DNA of 52,936 nucleotides from Planctomycetales bacterium 71-10 (GCA_001898385.1 MKTT01000058.1:241220-294155), one strand, 5' to 3'; counted from the first letter of the stretch, positions 41,150 through 51,615 are shown. Translations and numbers: made by a program. Notes: generated by a model not told the origin, from the sequence alone.

Positions 41150-42087
41150 GCCGGCTTCCTGTCCAGGAAGCCCTGGCCCTTCAGCCATACTTCGCAGAGC
41201 TTCGGCCACGCCTGGAATCCGGGCTCGGGGCCGATGTTGAACTGCTTCGCGCCGGTGCCCAGCCCCAGGCCGTGCTGGCCCTTCTCGAAGATGTGCAGCT
41301 CCAGGGGGACGCCCGCCTTGCGCAGGGCGAGCGCGAACAGCAGGCTGTTCTCGGGCACGACCGCCGCGTCGGCGTTGGTGTGGGCCAGGAAGGTCGGCGG
41401 CGTCTGGGGCGTCACCTGCTGGTCGTTGGAGTAGAACTTCACCAGGTCGGCCGGGGGATTCTCACCCAGGAGATTGCGGGCCGAGCCGCCGTGCGTGTAG
41501 GGCTCGGACATCACGATCACCGGATAGGCCAGGATCAGCCGGTCCGGGCGCGAGCTGACGCGGTCGATCGGGTCCTCGGCGTCGGCCTTGCCCGCGTCGA
41601 AGTGCGTCCCGCCCGTCGACGCCAGGTGGCCGCCGGCCGAGAAGCCCATCAGGGCGACCCGGTTCGGATCGACGCCCCACTTCGAGGCCCCCGCGCGGAC
41701 CACGCGGATCGCCCGGTTGACGTCGTGGAGCATGGCCGGTTCGCGATACGCGGGCGCGAGCCGGTACTTCAGCACGAACGCCGCCACGCCGATCGAGTTC
41801 AGCCATTCGGCGACCTGCTTCCCCTCGTGGTCGAGGGCGAGCCCGCCGTAGCCGCCGCCGGGGCAGACCACCGCCGCCGCGCCCGTCGCGACGTCCGGCT
41901 TCGGCAGGAAGACGGACAGGGTCGGGACGTCCTTCGCCGGATCCGTCCCCTTCGCGTCCGGGGCCCCCTGCGCCCAGAGCTTCACCACCTCCGAGGCGGG
42001 GTCGAGCGCGTCGCCGCCCCTCGCGCCCGTCGCCGCCAGGGCGACCATCGTCAGACATCCGAACGCCGCCGATACACGTCGAATCAC
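41137..42087 (-). CDS. Exported alpha/beta hydrolase (acetyl esterase / BD-FAE-like)
   Basis: A 316-aa protein with signal peptide to about residue 24. The alpha/beta fold shows the oxyanion segment CPGGGYGGLALDHEG at 75-89, nucleophile Ser150 in MGFSAGGHLAS, Asp240 in HTNADAAVVP and His272 in KGQHGLGLG, a full catalytic triad. The set resembles the Axe1/BD-FAE group of carbohydrate acetyl and feruloyl esterases common in planctomycete polysaccharide use; other short-chain esterases are possible. It is transcribed towards, and overlaps by 13 bp, the gene at 40178. Confidence 0.9.
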   Translation of the reverse strand: MIRRVSAAFGCLTMVALAATGARGGDALDPASEVVKLWAQGAPDAKGTDPAKDVPTLSVFLPKPDVATGAAAVVCPGGGYGGLALDHEGKQVAEWLNSIGVAAFVLKYRLAPAYREPAMLHDVNRAIRVVRAGASKWGVDPNRVALMGFSAGGHLASTGGTHFDAGKADAEDPIDRVSSRPDRLILAYPVIVMSEPYTHGGSARNLLGENPPADLVKFYSNDQQVTPQTPPTFLAHTNADAAVVPENSLLFALALRKAGVPLELHIFEKGQHGLGLGTGAKQFNIGPEPGFQAWPKLCEVWLKGQGFLDRKPAQSP

Positions 42088-42423
42088 GTCGTCACCTCCT
42101 GGGCTGTTGCCGTCTCAATCGGGGCGACCCCCGGCGGCCCCGATCGTAGACCAGCGTCGAGGGGCCCGCAACCTTCCGCCGGCGACCCGCGTCATTTCGA
42201 CGGCTCCTGTCAAAACGGCAGTCTTCGGGGGCCCGGCCGCCTGGAGTCATGGCCGCAAAATCCTGATTCCTAGAGACTTATACCTCTGATTCGGGTTCGG
42301 TACACCACTTGCATTTTGGCCGCACCGAATCACTCCGGGGGCCGCTATTGGCACGGCCCCCCGCGACGAGCCGGGCCCGCGCCCACGGCCGTCGCGATTG
42401 AGACGTCGATTGGGAGGATGAAC
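42088..42423. promoter_or_regulatory. Regulatory region between the divergent esterase and groEL1 genes
   Basis: 336 bp. It must contain the esterase promoter (minus) and the groEL1 promoter (plus). No CIRCE (TTAGCACTC-N9-GAGTGCTAA) and no HAIR box were found. The best promoter match is the sigma-54-like site at 42297-42313. A second TTGGCACG at 42348-42355 has the GC one base too far away. Confidence 0.4.
42297..42313 (+). promoter_or_regulatory. Candidate sigma-54 (-24/-12) promoter before groEL1
   Basis: The sequence TCGGTACACCACTTGCA matches the consensus TTGGCACG-N4-TTGCW at 10 of 13 fixed positions, with the required GG (42299-42300), ten bases, GC (42311-42312). It lies about 110 bp before the groEL1 start. 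An activator site was not identified. Confidence 0.4.
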
Positions 42424-44097
<1,674 letters not shown>

Positions 44098-44129
44098 GCG
44101 GGCGCGTCCCCGAGACGCCCCCCCGCCCC

Positions 44130-44155
44130 GGGCCCCTCGGCCGATCGAGGGGCCC
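44130..44155 (+). terminator. GC hairpin between groEL1 and groES
   Basis: GGGCCCCTCG (44130-44139) pairs with CGAGGGGCCC (44146-44155), loop GCCGAT. No T-run; it could attenuate or stabilise the transcript so that groEL1 and groES differ in level. Confidence 0.45.
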
Positions 44156-44223
44156 CGCCCCGCCGACGAGAACGATCCACGAACACCGATTCGATCATCC
44201 GAGCAGATCAGAAGGAAACGGAA

Positions 44224-44523
44224 ATGGCCACGCTGACGATTCGCCCCCTGGAAGACCGCGTCGTGATCAAGCAGATCGAGGCCGAGGCCAAGACGGCCGG
44301 CGGCATCGTCCTGCCGGACACCGCCAAGGAGAAGCCCCAGCGCGGCGAGGTCCTCGCCGTGGGCCCCGGCAAGCTGCTGGACTCCGGCGAGCGCAGCCCG
44401 ATCGGCGTCGCGGTGGGCGACGAGGTCCTCTTCGGCAAGTACTCGGGGACCGAGATCAAGGTCGACGGCGAGGAGGTCAAGATCCTCCGCGAGTCCGACA
44501 TCCTGGCCAAGGTCGTGAAGTGA
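44224..44523 (+). CDS. groES: Co-chaperonin GroES
   Basis: A 99-aa GroES of normal length: [45 protein letters not shown] with the mobile loop ([12 protein letters not shown], about 21-34), and [32 protein letters not shown]. It caps GroEL. GAAGGAAAC precedes the ATG. It lies between two groEL genes, 126 bp after the first and 56 bp before the second; the gene order groEL-groES-groEL is reversed for the first copy compared with the usual groES-groEL. Confidence 0.97.
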   Translation: MATLTIRPLEDRVVIKQIEAEAKTAGGIVLPDTAKEKPQRGEVLAVGPGKLLDSGERSPIGVAVGDEVLFGKYSGTEIKVDGEEVKILRESDILAKVVK

Positions 44524-44579
44524 GCCGGGCGTCGTCCAAGCGATCCTGACATGAACCTCGTGCGAGGAGCCTGATACCC

Positions 44580-46202
44580 GTGGCGAAGCAACTGCTCTTC
44601 TCCGACGCCGCCCGCCGCAAGCTGCTGGAAGGCGTCGACGTCCTGGCCCAGGCCGTGGGCTCGACCCTCGGCCCCACCGGCCGGAACGTGATCCTCAGCA
44701 AGTCCTTCGGCGGCCCGCTGGTCACCAAGGACGGCGTGACGGTCTCCAAGGAGATCGAGCTGAAGGATCCGTTCGAGAACATGGGCGCCAAGCTGGTCAA
44801 CGTCGTCGCGTCCAAGACGTCCGACGTCGCCGGCGACGGCACCACCACCGCGACCATCCTGGCCCGCGCCCTCTACCGCGAGGGCCTGAAGAACGTCACC
44901 GCCGGCGCCAACCCGACCGCGCTGCGCCGCGGCATCGAGAAGGCCGTCGAGGCGGCCGTCGCCGAGCTGCACGACAAGGTCTCCCGCCCGGTGTCGAAGA
45001 AGGAGGAGATCGCCCAGGTCGGCGCCGTCTCCGCCAACAACGACCCCGAGGTCGGCAAGATGCTCGCCGACGCCGTCGAGAAGGTCGGCCGCGACGGCGT
45101 CATCACCGTCGAGGAGGGGAAGACCGCCTCCACCGTCCTCGAGTTCGTCGAGGGCATGCAGTTCGACAAGGGTTACCTCAGCCCCTACTTCGTCACCTCC
45201 CCCACCACGATGGAGGTGATCTTCGAGGACGCCTACATCCTCCTCCACGAGAAGAAGATCAGCAGCCTCCGCGAGCTGATCCCGCTGCTGGAGAAGGTGG
45301 CGCAGTCGGGCAAGCCGCTGCTGATCGTGGCCGAGGACGTCGAGGGCGAGGCCCTGGCGGCCCTGGTCGTCAACAAGCTCCGCGGCATCCTGAACATCGC
45401 GGCCGTGAAGGCCCCCGGCTTCGGCGACCGCCGCAAGGCGATGCTGGGCGACATGGCCGTCCTCACCGGCGGCACGGTCGTCAGCGAGGACCTCGGGCTG
45501 AAGCTGGAGAACCTCCAGCTCAACCAGCTCGGCCAGGCCAAGCAGCTGAAGGTCGACAAGGACAGCACCACGATCATCCAGGGTGCCGGCGAGCGCCAGG
45601 AGATCCAGCGCCGGATCGACCAGCTCCGCCGCCAGATCGAGGAGACCGACAGCGAGTACGACAAGGAGAAGTTCCAGGAGCGGCTCGCCAAGCTCTCCGG
45701 GGGCGTCGCCCTGATCCGCGTCGGCGCCCCGACCGAGGCCGACATGAAGCAGACCAAGGCCCGCATCGAGGACGCCCTCCACGCCACCCGCGCGGCGGCC
45801 GAGGAGGGGATCGTCCCCGGCGGCGGCACGGCCATGCTGCGGACCATCCCGGCCGTCGAGGCCCTCGTCGAGACGCTCGAAGGCGACGAGAAGCTCGGCG
45901 CCCGGATCGTCCTGCGGGGCCTGGAGGAGCCCGTCCGCTACATCGCCCAGAACGCGGGCCAGGACGGCGGCGTCATCGCCGACGAGGTCAAGGCCGCCGG
46001 CGGCTCGAAGGGCTACAACGCCGACGCCGGCGAGATCGTCGACATGTTCGAGGCCGGCATCATCGACCCGACCAAGGTCACCCGCACGGCCCTCCAGAAC
46101 GCCTCCTCGATCGCCGGCCTGCTGCTGACGACCGAGGCCCTCATCACGAACATCAAGGAAGACGAGGACAAGGGCCCCCGCGTCGAGGGCTCCGTCCGCT
46201 GA
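44580..46202 (+). CDS. groEL: Chaperonin GroEL, copy 2, without GGM tail
   Basis: A 540-aa chaperonin starting at GTG 44580 ([22 protein letters not shown]) behind CGAGGAG. The motifs [83 protein letters not shown] and [15 protein letters not shown] are all present. It ends in a charged sequence ([15 protein letters not shown]) with neither Met/Gly repeats nor His, as in many classic planctomycete and chlamydial second copies. With groES directly ahead (56 bp) it is the copy most likely to form the housekeeping pair; the division of labour with copy 1 is unknown. Confidence 0.96.
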   Translation: MAKQLLFSDAARRKLLEGVDVLAQAVGSTLGPTGRNVILSKSFGGPLVTKDGVTVSKEIELKDPFENMGAKLVNVVASKTSDVAGDGTTTATILARALYREGLKNVTAGANPTALRRGIEKAVEAAVAELHDKVSRPVSKKEEIAQVGAVSANNDPEVGKMLADAVEKVGRDGVITVEEGKTASTVLEFVEGMQFDKGYLSPYFVTSPTTMEVIFEDAYILLHEKKISSLRELIPLLEKVAQSGKPLLIVAEDVEGEALAALVVNKLRGILNIAAVKAPGFGDRRKAMLGDMAVLTGGTVVSEDLGLKLENLQLNQLGQAKQLKVDKDSTTIIQGAGERQEIQRRIDQLRRQIEETDSEYDKEKFQERLAKLSGGVALIRVGAPTEADMKQTKARIEDALHATRAAAEEGIVPGGGTAMLRTIPAVEALVETLEGDEKLGARIVLRGLEEPVRYIAQNAGQDGGVIADEVKAAGGSKGYNADAGEIVDMFEAGIIDPTKVTRTALQNASSIAGLLLTTEALITNIKEDEDKGPRVEGSVR

Positions 46203-46452
46203 TCCCGCGATCGTCGTGAACCCCGGGGGCCGGGGCGGTCGCTCACCCGGGCGCCGCCCCGGCCCCTTCGCCGTCCGTCCCCGACGCGCCCCGCCCCGCC
46301 CCGCCCCGCCCCGCCCCGCCCCGGGCCGATCCGGCTGGGACGATGCGGGCCCGTATGCTAAAATTTTGATCCTGGACAGGGGATCGCGCGCGGCCCGGGG
46401 ACGGCCGTCGCGACGCGTCCCGGGACCTCCGACCCGCCGAGACCCCGCGCCG
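46203..46452. other. Intergenic region between groEL2 and dnaJ, with (CCCCG)7
   Basis: 250 bp. It holds seven copies of CCCCG (46289-46323), then an AT-rich patch CTAAAATTTTGATC (46358-46371) that is likely part of the dnaJ promoter (TAAAAT at 46359-46364 as -10; no good -35). No other structure. Confidence 0.5.
46289..46323. repeat. Pentanucleotide tandem repeat CCCCG x7
   Basis: Seven perfect head-to-tail copies of CCCCG, 94 bp before the likely dnaJ -10 element is fully passed into the leader. Prone to slippage; possible effect on dnaJ promoter geometry is inference. Confidence 0.9.
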
Positions 46453-47613
46453 ATGGCGACCACCAAACGCGACTTTTACGAAGTCCTGGAGATCCAGCGC
46501 GACGCGTCCGGCGACGAGATCAAGCGCGCCTACCGCCAGATGGCCATGAAGTTCCACCCGGACCGCAACCCGGGCGACAAGGAGGCCGAGAAGCGGTTCC
46601 GCGAGTCCGCCGAGGCTTACGACGTCCTCTCGGACGCCCAGAAGCGCCAGCGCTACGACCGCTACGGCCACGCCGGGCTCGACGGCTCCGCCTTCCACGA
46701 CTTCCGCAACGCCGACGACATCATGTCGACCTTCGGCGACATCTTCGGCGGCGGCCTGCTCGGGGACCTGTTCGGCGGCGGCGGGGGCGGCCGGCGCGGG
46801 CCGCGACAGGGCCCCGACCTGCTGATGCGCCTGGAGATCACGCTGGCCGAGGCCGCCCGCGGCGCCACCCGCGAGGTCGAGGTCGACCGCCAGGAGTTCT
46901 GCGGCGAATGCCGCGGGTCGGGCGCCCGCAAGGGGACCGTCGCGACCACCTGCAACTACTGCGGCGGCCGAGGCCAGGTCGTCCAGACGCGGGGCTTCTT
47001 CCAGGTCGCGACCGCCTGCCCGTCGTGCGGCGGCGAGGGGGTCAAGGTGACCGACCCCTGCCCCTCCTGCCACGGCGCCGGCCGCGTCCCCCAGCGGGCC
47101 AAGCTCCGCGTCGACGTCCCCCCCGGCGTCGAGACCAACATGCGGCTCCAGCTCCGCGGCCAGGGCGAGCTGGGCGACGTCGGTGCCCCGCGGGGGAACC
47201 TCCAGATCCAGATCCTCGTGCGCAAGCACCAGTTCTTCGAACGCCGCCGCAACGACCTGCACTGCCAGGTGCCGATCAGCTTCGCCCAGGCCGCCCTCGG
47301 GGCCGAGGTCGAGGTCCCCACGCTCGACGGCCCGGACAAGGTCCAGGTCCCCCGAGGCGCCCAGAGCGGCGAGCAGATCCGCATGAAGGGCCGCGGCATG
47401 CCCGACATCTCCGGCCGCGGCCGGGGCGACGAGATCGTCGAGGTCGTCGTGGAGACGCCCCGGCACCTCACGCCCCGCCAGGAGGAACTCCTCCGCGAGT
47501 TCGCCGAGACGGAGCACGAGCAGGTCAGCCCTCGCCGCAAGAGCTTCTTCGAGAAGCTTCGCGACTACTTCACCGAGGAAGAGGCCGAGCCCGAGGACCG
47601 CGAGAACGCCTGA
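46453..47613 (+). CDS. dnaJ: Chaperone protein DnaJ
   Basis: A 386-aa type I DnaJ. J domain 1-72 with HPD at 35-37 ([12 protein letters not shown]); Gly/Phe region about 95-120 ([19 protein letters not shown]); four zinc modules [24 protein letters not shown] and CPSCHGAG; then the two C-terminal barrels ([22 protein letters not shown]). It is the DnaK co-chaperone with holdase activity. The frame is open to 46216, but ATG 46453 ([12 protein letters not shown]) is the family start. grpE follows after 28 bp. dnaK itself is not in the window. Confidence 0.97.
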   Translation: MATTKRDFYEVLEIQRDASGDEIKRAYRQMAMKFHPDRNPGDKEAEKRFRESAEAYDVLSDAQKRQRYDRYGHAGLDGSAFHDFRNADDIMSTFGDIFGGGLLGDLFGGGGGGRRGPRQGPDLLMRLEITLAEAARGATREVEVDRQEFCGECRGSGARKGTVATTCNYCGGRGQVVQTRGFFQVATACPSCGGEGVKVTDPCPSCHGAGRVPQRAKLRVDVPPGVETNMRLQLRGQGELGDVGAPRGNLQIQILVRKHQFFERRRNDLHCQVPISFAQAALGAEVEVPTLDGPDKVQVPRGAQSGEQIRMKGRGMPDISGRGRGDEIVEVVVETPRHLTPRQEELLREFAETEHEQVSPRRKSFFEKLRDYFTEEEAEPEDRENA

Positions 47614-47641
47614 CGCGGCCGCACGGCCGGGAGACCGCAGC

Positions 47642-48166
47642 ATGTCCGACGCCCACCGCCACGAAGCCACCCCCGACTCCGACCCCGCGCCGGGGACGAC
47701 CGCCGAGGCCCCCCCCGCCGACCTCTCCGCCCTGACCAGGGAGCGCGACGAGGCCCGCGACCAGGTCCTCCGCACCCGCGCCGAGTTCGTCAACTACCAG
47801 AAGCGCACCAAGCAGCAGGCCGAGGCCGACCGCCTCTACGCCGTCGGCGACCTCGGCCGCGACCTGCTCGACGTCCTCGACAACCTGCAGCGCGCCGCCG
47901 ACGCCCTCCGGTCCTCCGCCCAGGAGGGGATCGCCTCCGGGCTGGACATCGTCCACAAGCAGTTCCTCGCCGTGCTGGCCAAGTACGGCGTCGAGCCCAT
48001 CGAGGCCCTCGGCCAGCCCTTCGACCCCAACTTCCACGAGGCCCTGATGCAGCAGCCCTCCGCCGACGCCCCCGAGGGGACCGTCGTCGCCGAGCTGGGC
48101 AAGGGCTACAAGATCCACGACCGCGTGCTCCGGCCCAGCAAGGTCGCCGTCTCGGTCAAACCCTGA
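47642..48166 (+). CDS. grpE: Nucleotide exchange factor GrpE
   Basis: A 174-aa GrpE. Disordered acidic start, coiled-coil helix (LTRERDEARDQVLRTRAEFVNYQKRTKQQAEADRLYA), helix bundle RDLLDVLDNLQRAADAL, and the C-terminal beta domain PFDPNFHEALMQQPSADAPEGTVVAELGKGYKIHDRVLRPSKVAVS, the family signature. It releases ADP from DnaK. Shine-Dalgarno GGGAG lies 9 bp before the ATG. It completes a dnaJ-grpE pair; the two zinc-protein genes follow closely. Confidence 0.97.
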   Translation: MSDAHRHEATPDSDPAPGTTAEAPPADLSALTRERDEARDQVLRTRAEFVNYQKRTKQQAEADRLYAVGDLGRDLLDVLDNLQRAADALRSSAQEGIASGLDIVHKQFLAVLAKYGVEPIEALGQPFDPNFHEALMQQPSADAPEGTVVAELGKGYKIHDRVLRPSKVAVSVKP

Positions 48167-48188
48167 CCGACGCGATCGGAGAGAACCC

Positions 48189-48500
48189 ATGCCCACGTAC
48201 GACTACGTCTGCGACGCCTGCGGCCACGAGTTCGAGGCGTTCGAATCGATCAAGGCCGACCCGCAGACCGACTGCGCCGCCTGCGGCAAGCCCAGCCTCC
48301 GGCGCCGGATCGGCCCCGGCGCCGCCATCCTGTTCAAGGGCTCGGGCTTCTACCAGACCGACTACCGCAGCGACTCCTACAAGAAGGCCGCCAAGGCCGA
48401 CACGTCGTCCGGCGGCCCGTCGAACGGCTCGTCCTCGGGCGGCGAGTCGAAGAAAGCCCCTTCGCCCCCCCCCTCGGCCGACGGCGGCGGGGCGAGTTGA
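48189..48500 (+). CDS. FmdB-family zinc ribbon protein
   Basis: A 103-aa protein with the FmdB zinc ribbon: PTYDYVCDACGHEFEAFESIKADPQTDCAACGKPSLRRRIGPGAAILFKGSGFYQTDYR. Two C-x2-C knuckles (CDAC, CAAC) bind zinc. The tail is Ser/Gly/Pro-rich. Members are small putative regulatory or RNA/DNA-associated proteins; the exact role is unknown. It follows grpE by 22 bp with GGAGAG ahead and its stop overlaps the ATG of yacG by one base (TGATG), so it is in the chaperone operon. Confidence 0.9.
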   Translation: MPTYDYVCDACGHEFEAFESIKADPQTDCAACGKPSLRRRIGPGAAILFKGSGFYQTDYRSDSYKKAAKADTSSGGPSNGSSSGGESKKAPSPPPSADGGGAS

Positions 48501-48715
48501 TGATCCAGGGTCGCTGCCCCATCTGCGCAAAGCCCTTCGAGGTCGAACGGATCGACGACCTGCCGACGTTCCCCTTCTGCTCCGAGCGCTGCCGCCTGGT
48601 CGACCTCGGCCGATGGATCGACCAGGCCTACGCCATCCCGGGGACCCCCGCCGACGTCGAGCCCGGGGGGGCGGCCGGGCCCGCCCCCGGCGTCGATGAA
48701 GGGGATGCCGATTGA
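48500..48715 (+). CDS. yacG: DNA gyrase inhibitor YacG-type zinc protein
   Basis: A 71-aa protein: GRCPICAKPFEVERIDDLPTFPFCSERCRLVDLGRWIDQAYAIPG, with the C-x2-C ... C-x3-C zinc site (CPIC and CSERC) and the DLGRW motif of YacG. E. coli YacG binds GyrB and stops DNA binding of gyrase. ATG 48500 shares one base with the previous stop codon. It ends the operon; a hairpin follows at 48725. Confidence 0.9.
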   Translation: MIQGRCPICAKPFEVERIDDLPTFPFCSERCRLVDLGRWIDQAYAIPGTPADVEPGGAAGPAPGVDEGDAD

Positions 48716-48724
48716 CGATCCTCA

Positions 48725-48758
48725 GCCTCGCCCCGGCCGAGGCCGGTGGGGACGAGGC
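48725..48758 (+). terminator. Hairpin after yacG
   Basis: GCCTCG-CCCC-GGCC pairs with GGCC-GGGG-CGAGGC through two small bulges. Likely ends the dnaJ-grpE-fmdB-yacG transcript before the next promoter; no T-run. Confidence 0.5.
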
Positions 48759-48771
48759 GTGAGCTCTGCGG

Positions 48772-48799
48772 TTGACAGCCCCCCCCCCTTCTGTTAAGA
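48772..48799 (+). promoter_or_regulatory. Candidate promoter for the methyltransferase gene
   Basis: TTGACA (48772-48777) with TTAAGA (48794-48799) at 16 bp, inside the gap following the yacG hairpin and about 65 bp before the start codon. The -10 is weak. Confidence 0.4.
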
Positions 48800-48863
48800 A
48801 CCACACGCATGTCCAGGGAGCGGCCCCGGCGGGGGTCGGGGGTATCGATCAAGGAGGATCGGC

Positions 48864-49874
48864 ATGAATCCGGTGGTGACACCCAGCGGCACCGCTCAGG
48901 ACGCGGCACGCGTCTCCGACTTCTGGGCCAAGCAGTCCGAGCACGCGCGGGCGATCAACTCGAACTGGGTCAACAATCAAATCATCTCGTCGAACATCTA
49001 TCGGCTGGTCTCCGGCCAGGACAAGCACTGGCTGAGCTGGTTGCTGGAAGATTACCTCGCCGACCGCAAGTCGATCAACAACGTCCTGAGCATCTGCTGC
49101 GGCGACGGAGCCCACGAGCTGCAAATGATGCAGTCCGGCAAAGTCCGCTTCCTGCGCGGGTTCGACATCTCCAATGGGGCGATCCGGACGGCCGCCCAGC
49201 GCCTGCGCGACGCGGGATTCGCCGACGACCGATTCCAGCTGGAAGTGCAGGACGCGAACGACCTGCAAATCTCCGGCACGTTCGACCTGGTCCTCTCCGC
49301 CGGCGCCATCCACCACGTGACGAACCTCGAAGGCATGATGACGAAGGTCGGCGAGATGCTCGCCCCCGACGGTCGCTTCGCCTTGATGGAATTCGTCGGC
49401 CCCAATCGGTTTCAGTGGACCGATGAGCAGATCGAGCTCATCAACCGGCTGCTGGGCGCCCTCCACCCCGGCTACCTCCAGGACGGCGTCCGCGTCCAAT
49501 TCGGCCGCCCGTCGATCAAGGACATGATGCGGATCGACCCGTCCGAAGCCGTCCGCTCGCGGGATATCGTCGATCTGGTGCGCGAGTGCTTCGACGTCGA
49601 GTATGAGCGGAGTTGGCACGGGACCATCCTCCACCAGCTTTTCCCGCTGCTGAACACCGACCTGTCGAACCAGGGCCGGGGCGACTTCGACTCGATCATC
49701 CGGCTCATCGCCGAGTTCGAGGACATCCTGATCCGTGGCGGGCTCATCCCGAGCGACTTCGTCTTCATGGTCTGCCGCCCTAAGGCGGGAGGCCCCCGCC
49801 GGCCGCGTCCGACCCGGAAGTCGTGGTTCTCCCCGATGATGTGGCGTCGGCGGGGGACCCCCCGAGGCCGCTGA
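48864..49874 (+). CDS. Class I SAM-dependent methyltransferase
   Basis: A 336-aa protein. Rossmann methyltransferase core: motif I VLSICCGDGAHELQMM (about 74-89), acidic residue in RGFDISNGAIRTAAQRL, motif II/III FQLEVQDANDLQISGTFDLVLSAGAIHHVTNLEGMMTKVGEMLAPDGRFALMEFVGP. The substrate is unknown; the C-terminal 120 residues (IELINRLLGALHPGYLQDGVR, SWHGTILHQLFPLLN) are not in standard small-molecule enzymes I know. Strong Shine-Dalgarno AAGGAGGA. It has its own promoter and a lower GC and more Asn/Ile codons than neighbours, possibly acquired by transfer. The gene stands alone between the chaperone block and lpd. Confidence 0.88.
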   Translation: MNPVVTPSGTAQDAARVSDFWAKQSEHARAINSNWVNNQIISSNIYRLVSGQDKHWLSWLLEDYLADRKSINNVLSICCGDGAHELQMMQSGKVRFLRGFDISNGAIRTAAQRLRDAGFADDRFQLEVQDANDLQISGTFDLVLSAGAIHHVTNLEGMMTKVGEMLAPDGRFALMEFVGPNRFQWTDEQIELINRLLGALHPGYLQDGVRVQFGRPSIKDMMRIDPSEAVRSRDIVDLVRECFDVEYERSWHGTILHQLFPLLNTDLSNQGRGDFDSIIRLIAEFEDILIRGGLIPSDFVFMVCRPKAGGPRRPRPTRKSWFSPMMWRRRGTPRGR

Positions 49875-49901
49875 CGATCCGTACCATCAGGCGCGGGCGT
49901 C

Positions 49902-49963
49902 CGTGCGACGCCCGACGTTCTGCCGGCTCCACCGCCCGTCCCGCCGGGATCGGGCGTCGCACG
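49902..49963. terminator. Perfect 14-bp inverted repeat after the methyltransferase gene
   Basis: CGTGCGACGCCCGA (49902-49915) and its complement (49950-49963) enclose a 34-base loop in the convergent gap. It is likely a transcription stop for the plus strand or both. Confidence 0.55.
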
Positions 49964-50002
49964 CGAGAGGTGCCCCTAGGCGTCCGACCGCTTCAAAGCG
50001 AC

Positions 50003-50038
50003 GACGCCCCGGCCGATCACCGGTCGGGGCGGGGCGTC
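50003..50038. terminator. Second hairpin in the convergent gap, before the lpd stop
   Basis: GACGCCCC (50003-50010) pairs with GGGGCGTC (50031-50038), with GGCCG/CGGTC continuing inside. Placed 35 bp from the lpd stop codon, suited to end lpd transcription on the minus strand. Confidence 0.55.
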
Positions 50039-50073
50039 TCGGCTTCCCGGCGTGTCGGATCCAGCGATCCATC

Positions 50074-51459
50074 TCAGATGTGGACGGATTCGCCGAGGCC
50101 CTGGCCGGCCGCCTCCATGACCGACTCGGAGAAGGTCGGGTGGGGGTGCATGGCGTGCATGATCTCCTCTTCGGTGGCCTCCAGCCGCATGGCCATGACC
50201 AGCTCGGAGATCATCTCGGTGGCGGCGGCCCCGATGATGTGGGCGCCCAGCAACTCGCCGTACTTCTTGCCGAAGATCAGCTTGACGAAGCCGTCGCTCT
50301 CGCCGGCGGCCAGGGCCCGGCCGCTGAAGGCGAACGGGAACTTGCCGACGCGGATCTCGTGCCCGGCGGCGCGGGCGGCCTTCTCGGTCAGGCCGACGCT
50401 GGCGACGCCCGGCTCGGTGTAGGTGCAGCCCGGGATGATGTTGTAGTCGACGTTGTGCTTCGAGTGCCCGGCGATCCGCTCGACGCAGTAGACGGCCTCG
50501 TGGTGGGCGACGTGCGCGAGCCACGGCGGGCCGATGACGTCGCCGACGGCGAAGATGCTCGGGACGTTGGTGACGAAGCCGTTCTCGCGGTCGACCTTGA
50601 TGTGGCCGCGGTCGATCTCGACCTTCACGCCGGGGGCGAACAGGCCCTCGACGTTGCCGGTGACGCCGATCGCCACCAGCGCGACGTCGGCCTCGATGGT
50701 CTTCTTGCCCTGCGGCGTCTCGATCTCGGCCTTCACGCCCGTCCTGGTCTTCTCCAGCTTCGAGGTCTTCGAGCCGGTGTGGATCTCCAGGCCCTTGGCC
50801 GTCAGGCTCTTCTTCAGGGCGATCGAGACCTCCTCGTCCTCGATCGGCAGGACGTGTTCCTGCATCTCGACGACGATGACCTTGGTGCCGATGGCGTTGT
50901 AGAAGTAGCCGAATTCCAGGCCGATCGCCCCCGCGCCGATGATGAGCATCGACTTCGGCTGCTTCTCCAGCGACATCGCCTCCTTGGAGGTGATGATCCT
51001 CTCGCCGTCGAACTCGACGCCGGGGAAGGGCCGCGGCCGCGCGCCGGTGGCGATCACGATCGCGCCGGCCGTGACGACCTCGTCGCCGACCTTGACCTTG
51101 TTCGGCCCGACCACCTGAGCGGCACCGAACTTGGACTTCACCTTGTATTTGCGGAAGAGGCCCTCGATCCCCTTGTTGAGCTGGCCGGCGACGCCGCGGC
51201 TCCGGCCGATCATCTCGCCGAAGTTCCACTCGCCCTGGCCGTGGAAGCCGAACTGAGCGCCGTGGCGCTTGACCATCTCGACGAGGTGGGCGTTCGAGAG
51301 GAGGGCCTTGGTGGGGATGCAGCCCCAGTTGAGGCAGACGCCGCCGAGCTTGTCCTTCTCGACGCAGAGGACGCTCTTGCCGAGCTGGGCCGCGCGGATC
51401 GCCCCGGCGTAGCCTGCGGGGCCGCCGCCGATCACCACGATGTCGTAGTCGTTGGCCAT
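50074..51459 (-). CDS. lpdA: Dihydrolipoyl dehydrogenase (E3)
   Basis: A 461-aa flavoprotein. FAD-binding GGGPAGYAGAIRAAQLG at 11-27; redox disulfide Cys42/Cys47 in GGVCLNWGCIPTKALL; NAD-binding IIGAGAIGLEFGYFYNAIG near 180; FAVGDVIGPPWLAHVAHHEA near 310; and the C-terminal dimer-interface motif HAMHPHPTFSESVMEAA with the catalytic His. It reoxidises dihydrolipoamide of the E2 subunit with NAD. It follows the E2 gene on the same strand after 156 bp; a CATAAT at 51519-51524 (minus) could give an extra promoter. Start ATG 51459 has a weak Shine-Dalgarno. Confidence 0.97.
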   Translation of the reverse strand: MANDYDIVVIGGGPAGYAGAIRAAQLGKSVLCVEKDKLGGVCLNWGCIPTKALLSNAHLVEMVKRHGAQFGFHGQGEWNFGEMIGRSRGVAGQLNKGIEGLFRKYKVKSKFGAAQVVGPNKVKVGDEVVTAGAIVIATGARPRPFPGVEFDGERIITSKEAMSLEKQPKSMLIIGAGAIGLEFGYFYNAIGTKVIVVEMQEHVLPIEDEEVSIALKKSLTAKGLEIHTGSKTSKLEKTRTGVKAEIETPQGKKTIEADVALVAIGVTGNVEGLFAPGVKVEIDRGHIKVDRENGFVTNVPSIFAVGDVIGPPWLAHVAHHEAVYCVERIAGHSKHNVDYNIIPGCTYTEPGVASVGLTEKAARAAGHEIRVGKFPFAFSGRALAAGESDGFVKLIFGKKYGELLGAHIIGAAATEMISELVMAMRLEATEEEIMHAMHPHPTFSESVMEAAGQGLGESVHI

Positions 51460-51615
51460 GGTCGTGTCAGTCGGATTCCGGAAAGAGGGGATGGTTCGGA
51501 CCTCGGTTCATCTCCCCTATTATGGGACGACGTGGCGAGGCCCGGAAGCGCGGGGCCCCGCGACGATCCTCGCGGTCTGCGAGGCCGGCGCGGGGCCCGT
51601 GGGCAGGGTCGGCTG
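51460..51615 (-). promoter_or_regulatory. Spacer between the E2 and E3 genes
   Basis: 156 bp. Minus strand contains CATAAT (complement of 51519-51524), a five-of-six -10, with TTCCGG 17 bp before it, a poor -35. It may drive E3 alone. No hairpin terminator after the E2 gene was found, so read-through is also possible. Confidence 0.3.

Noticed and set aside
42348..42365. Another TTGGCACG upstream of groEL1
   Set aside because: Same one-base spacing fault (GG-N11-GC) and no TTGC; the site at 42297 fits far better.
42088..42423. CIRCE or HAIR heat-shock operator before groEL1
   Set aside because: Neither TTAGCACTC-N9-GAGTGCTAA nor CTTGAGT-N7-ACTCAAG, nor a close variant, is present here or before groES, groEL2 or dnaJ.
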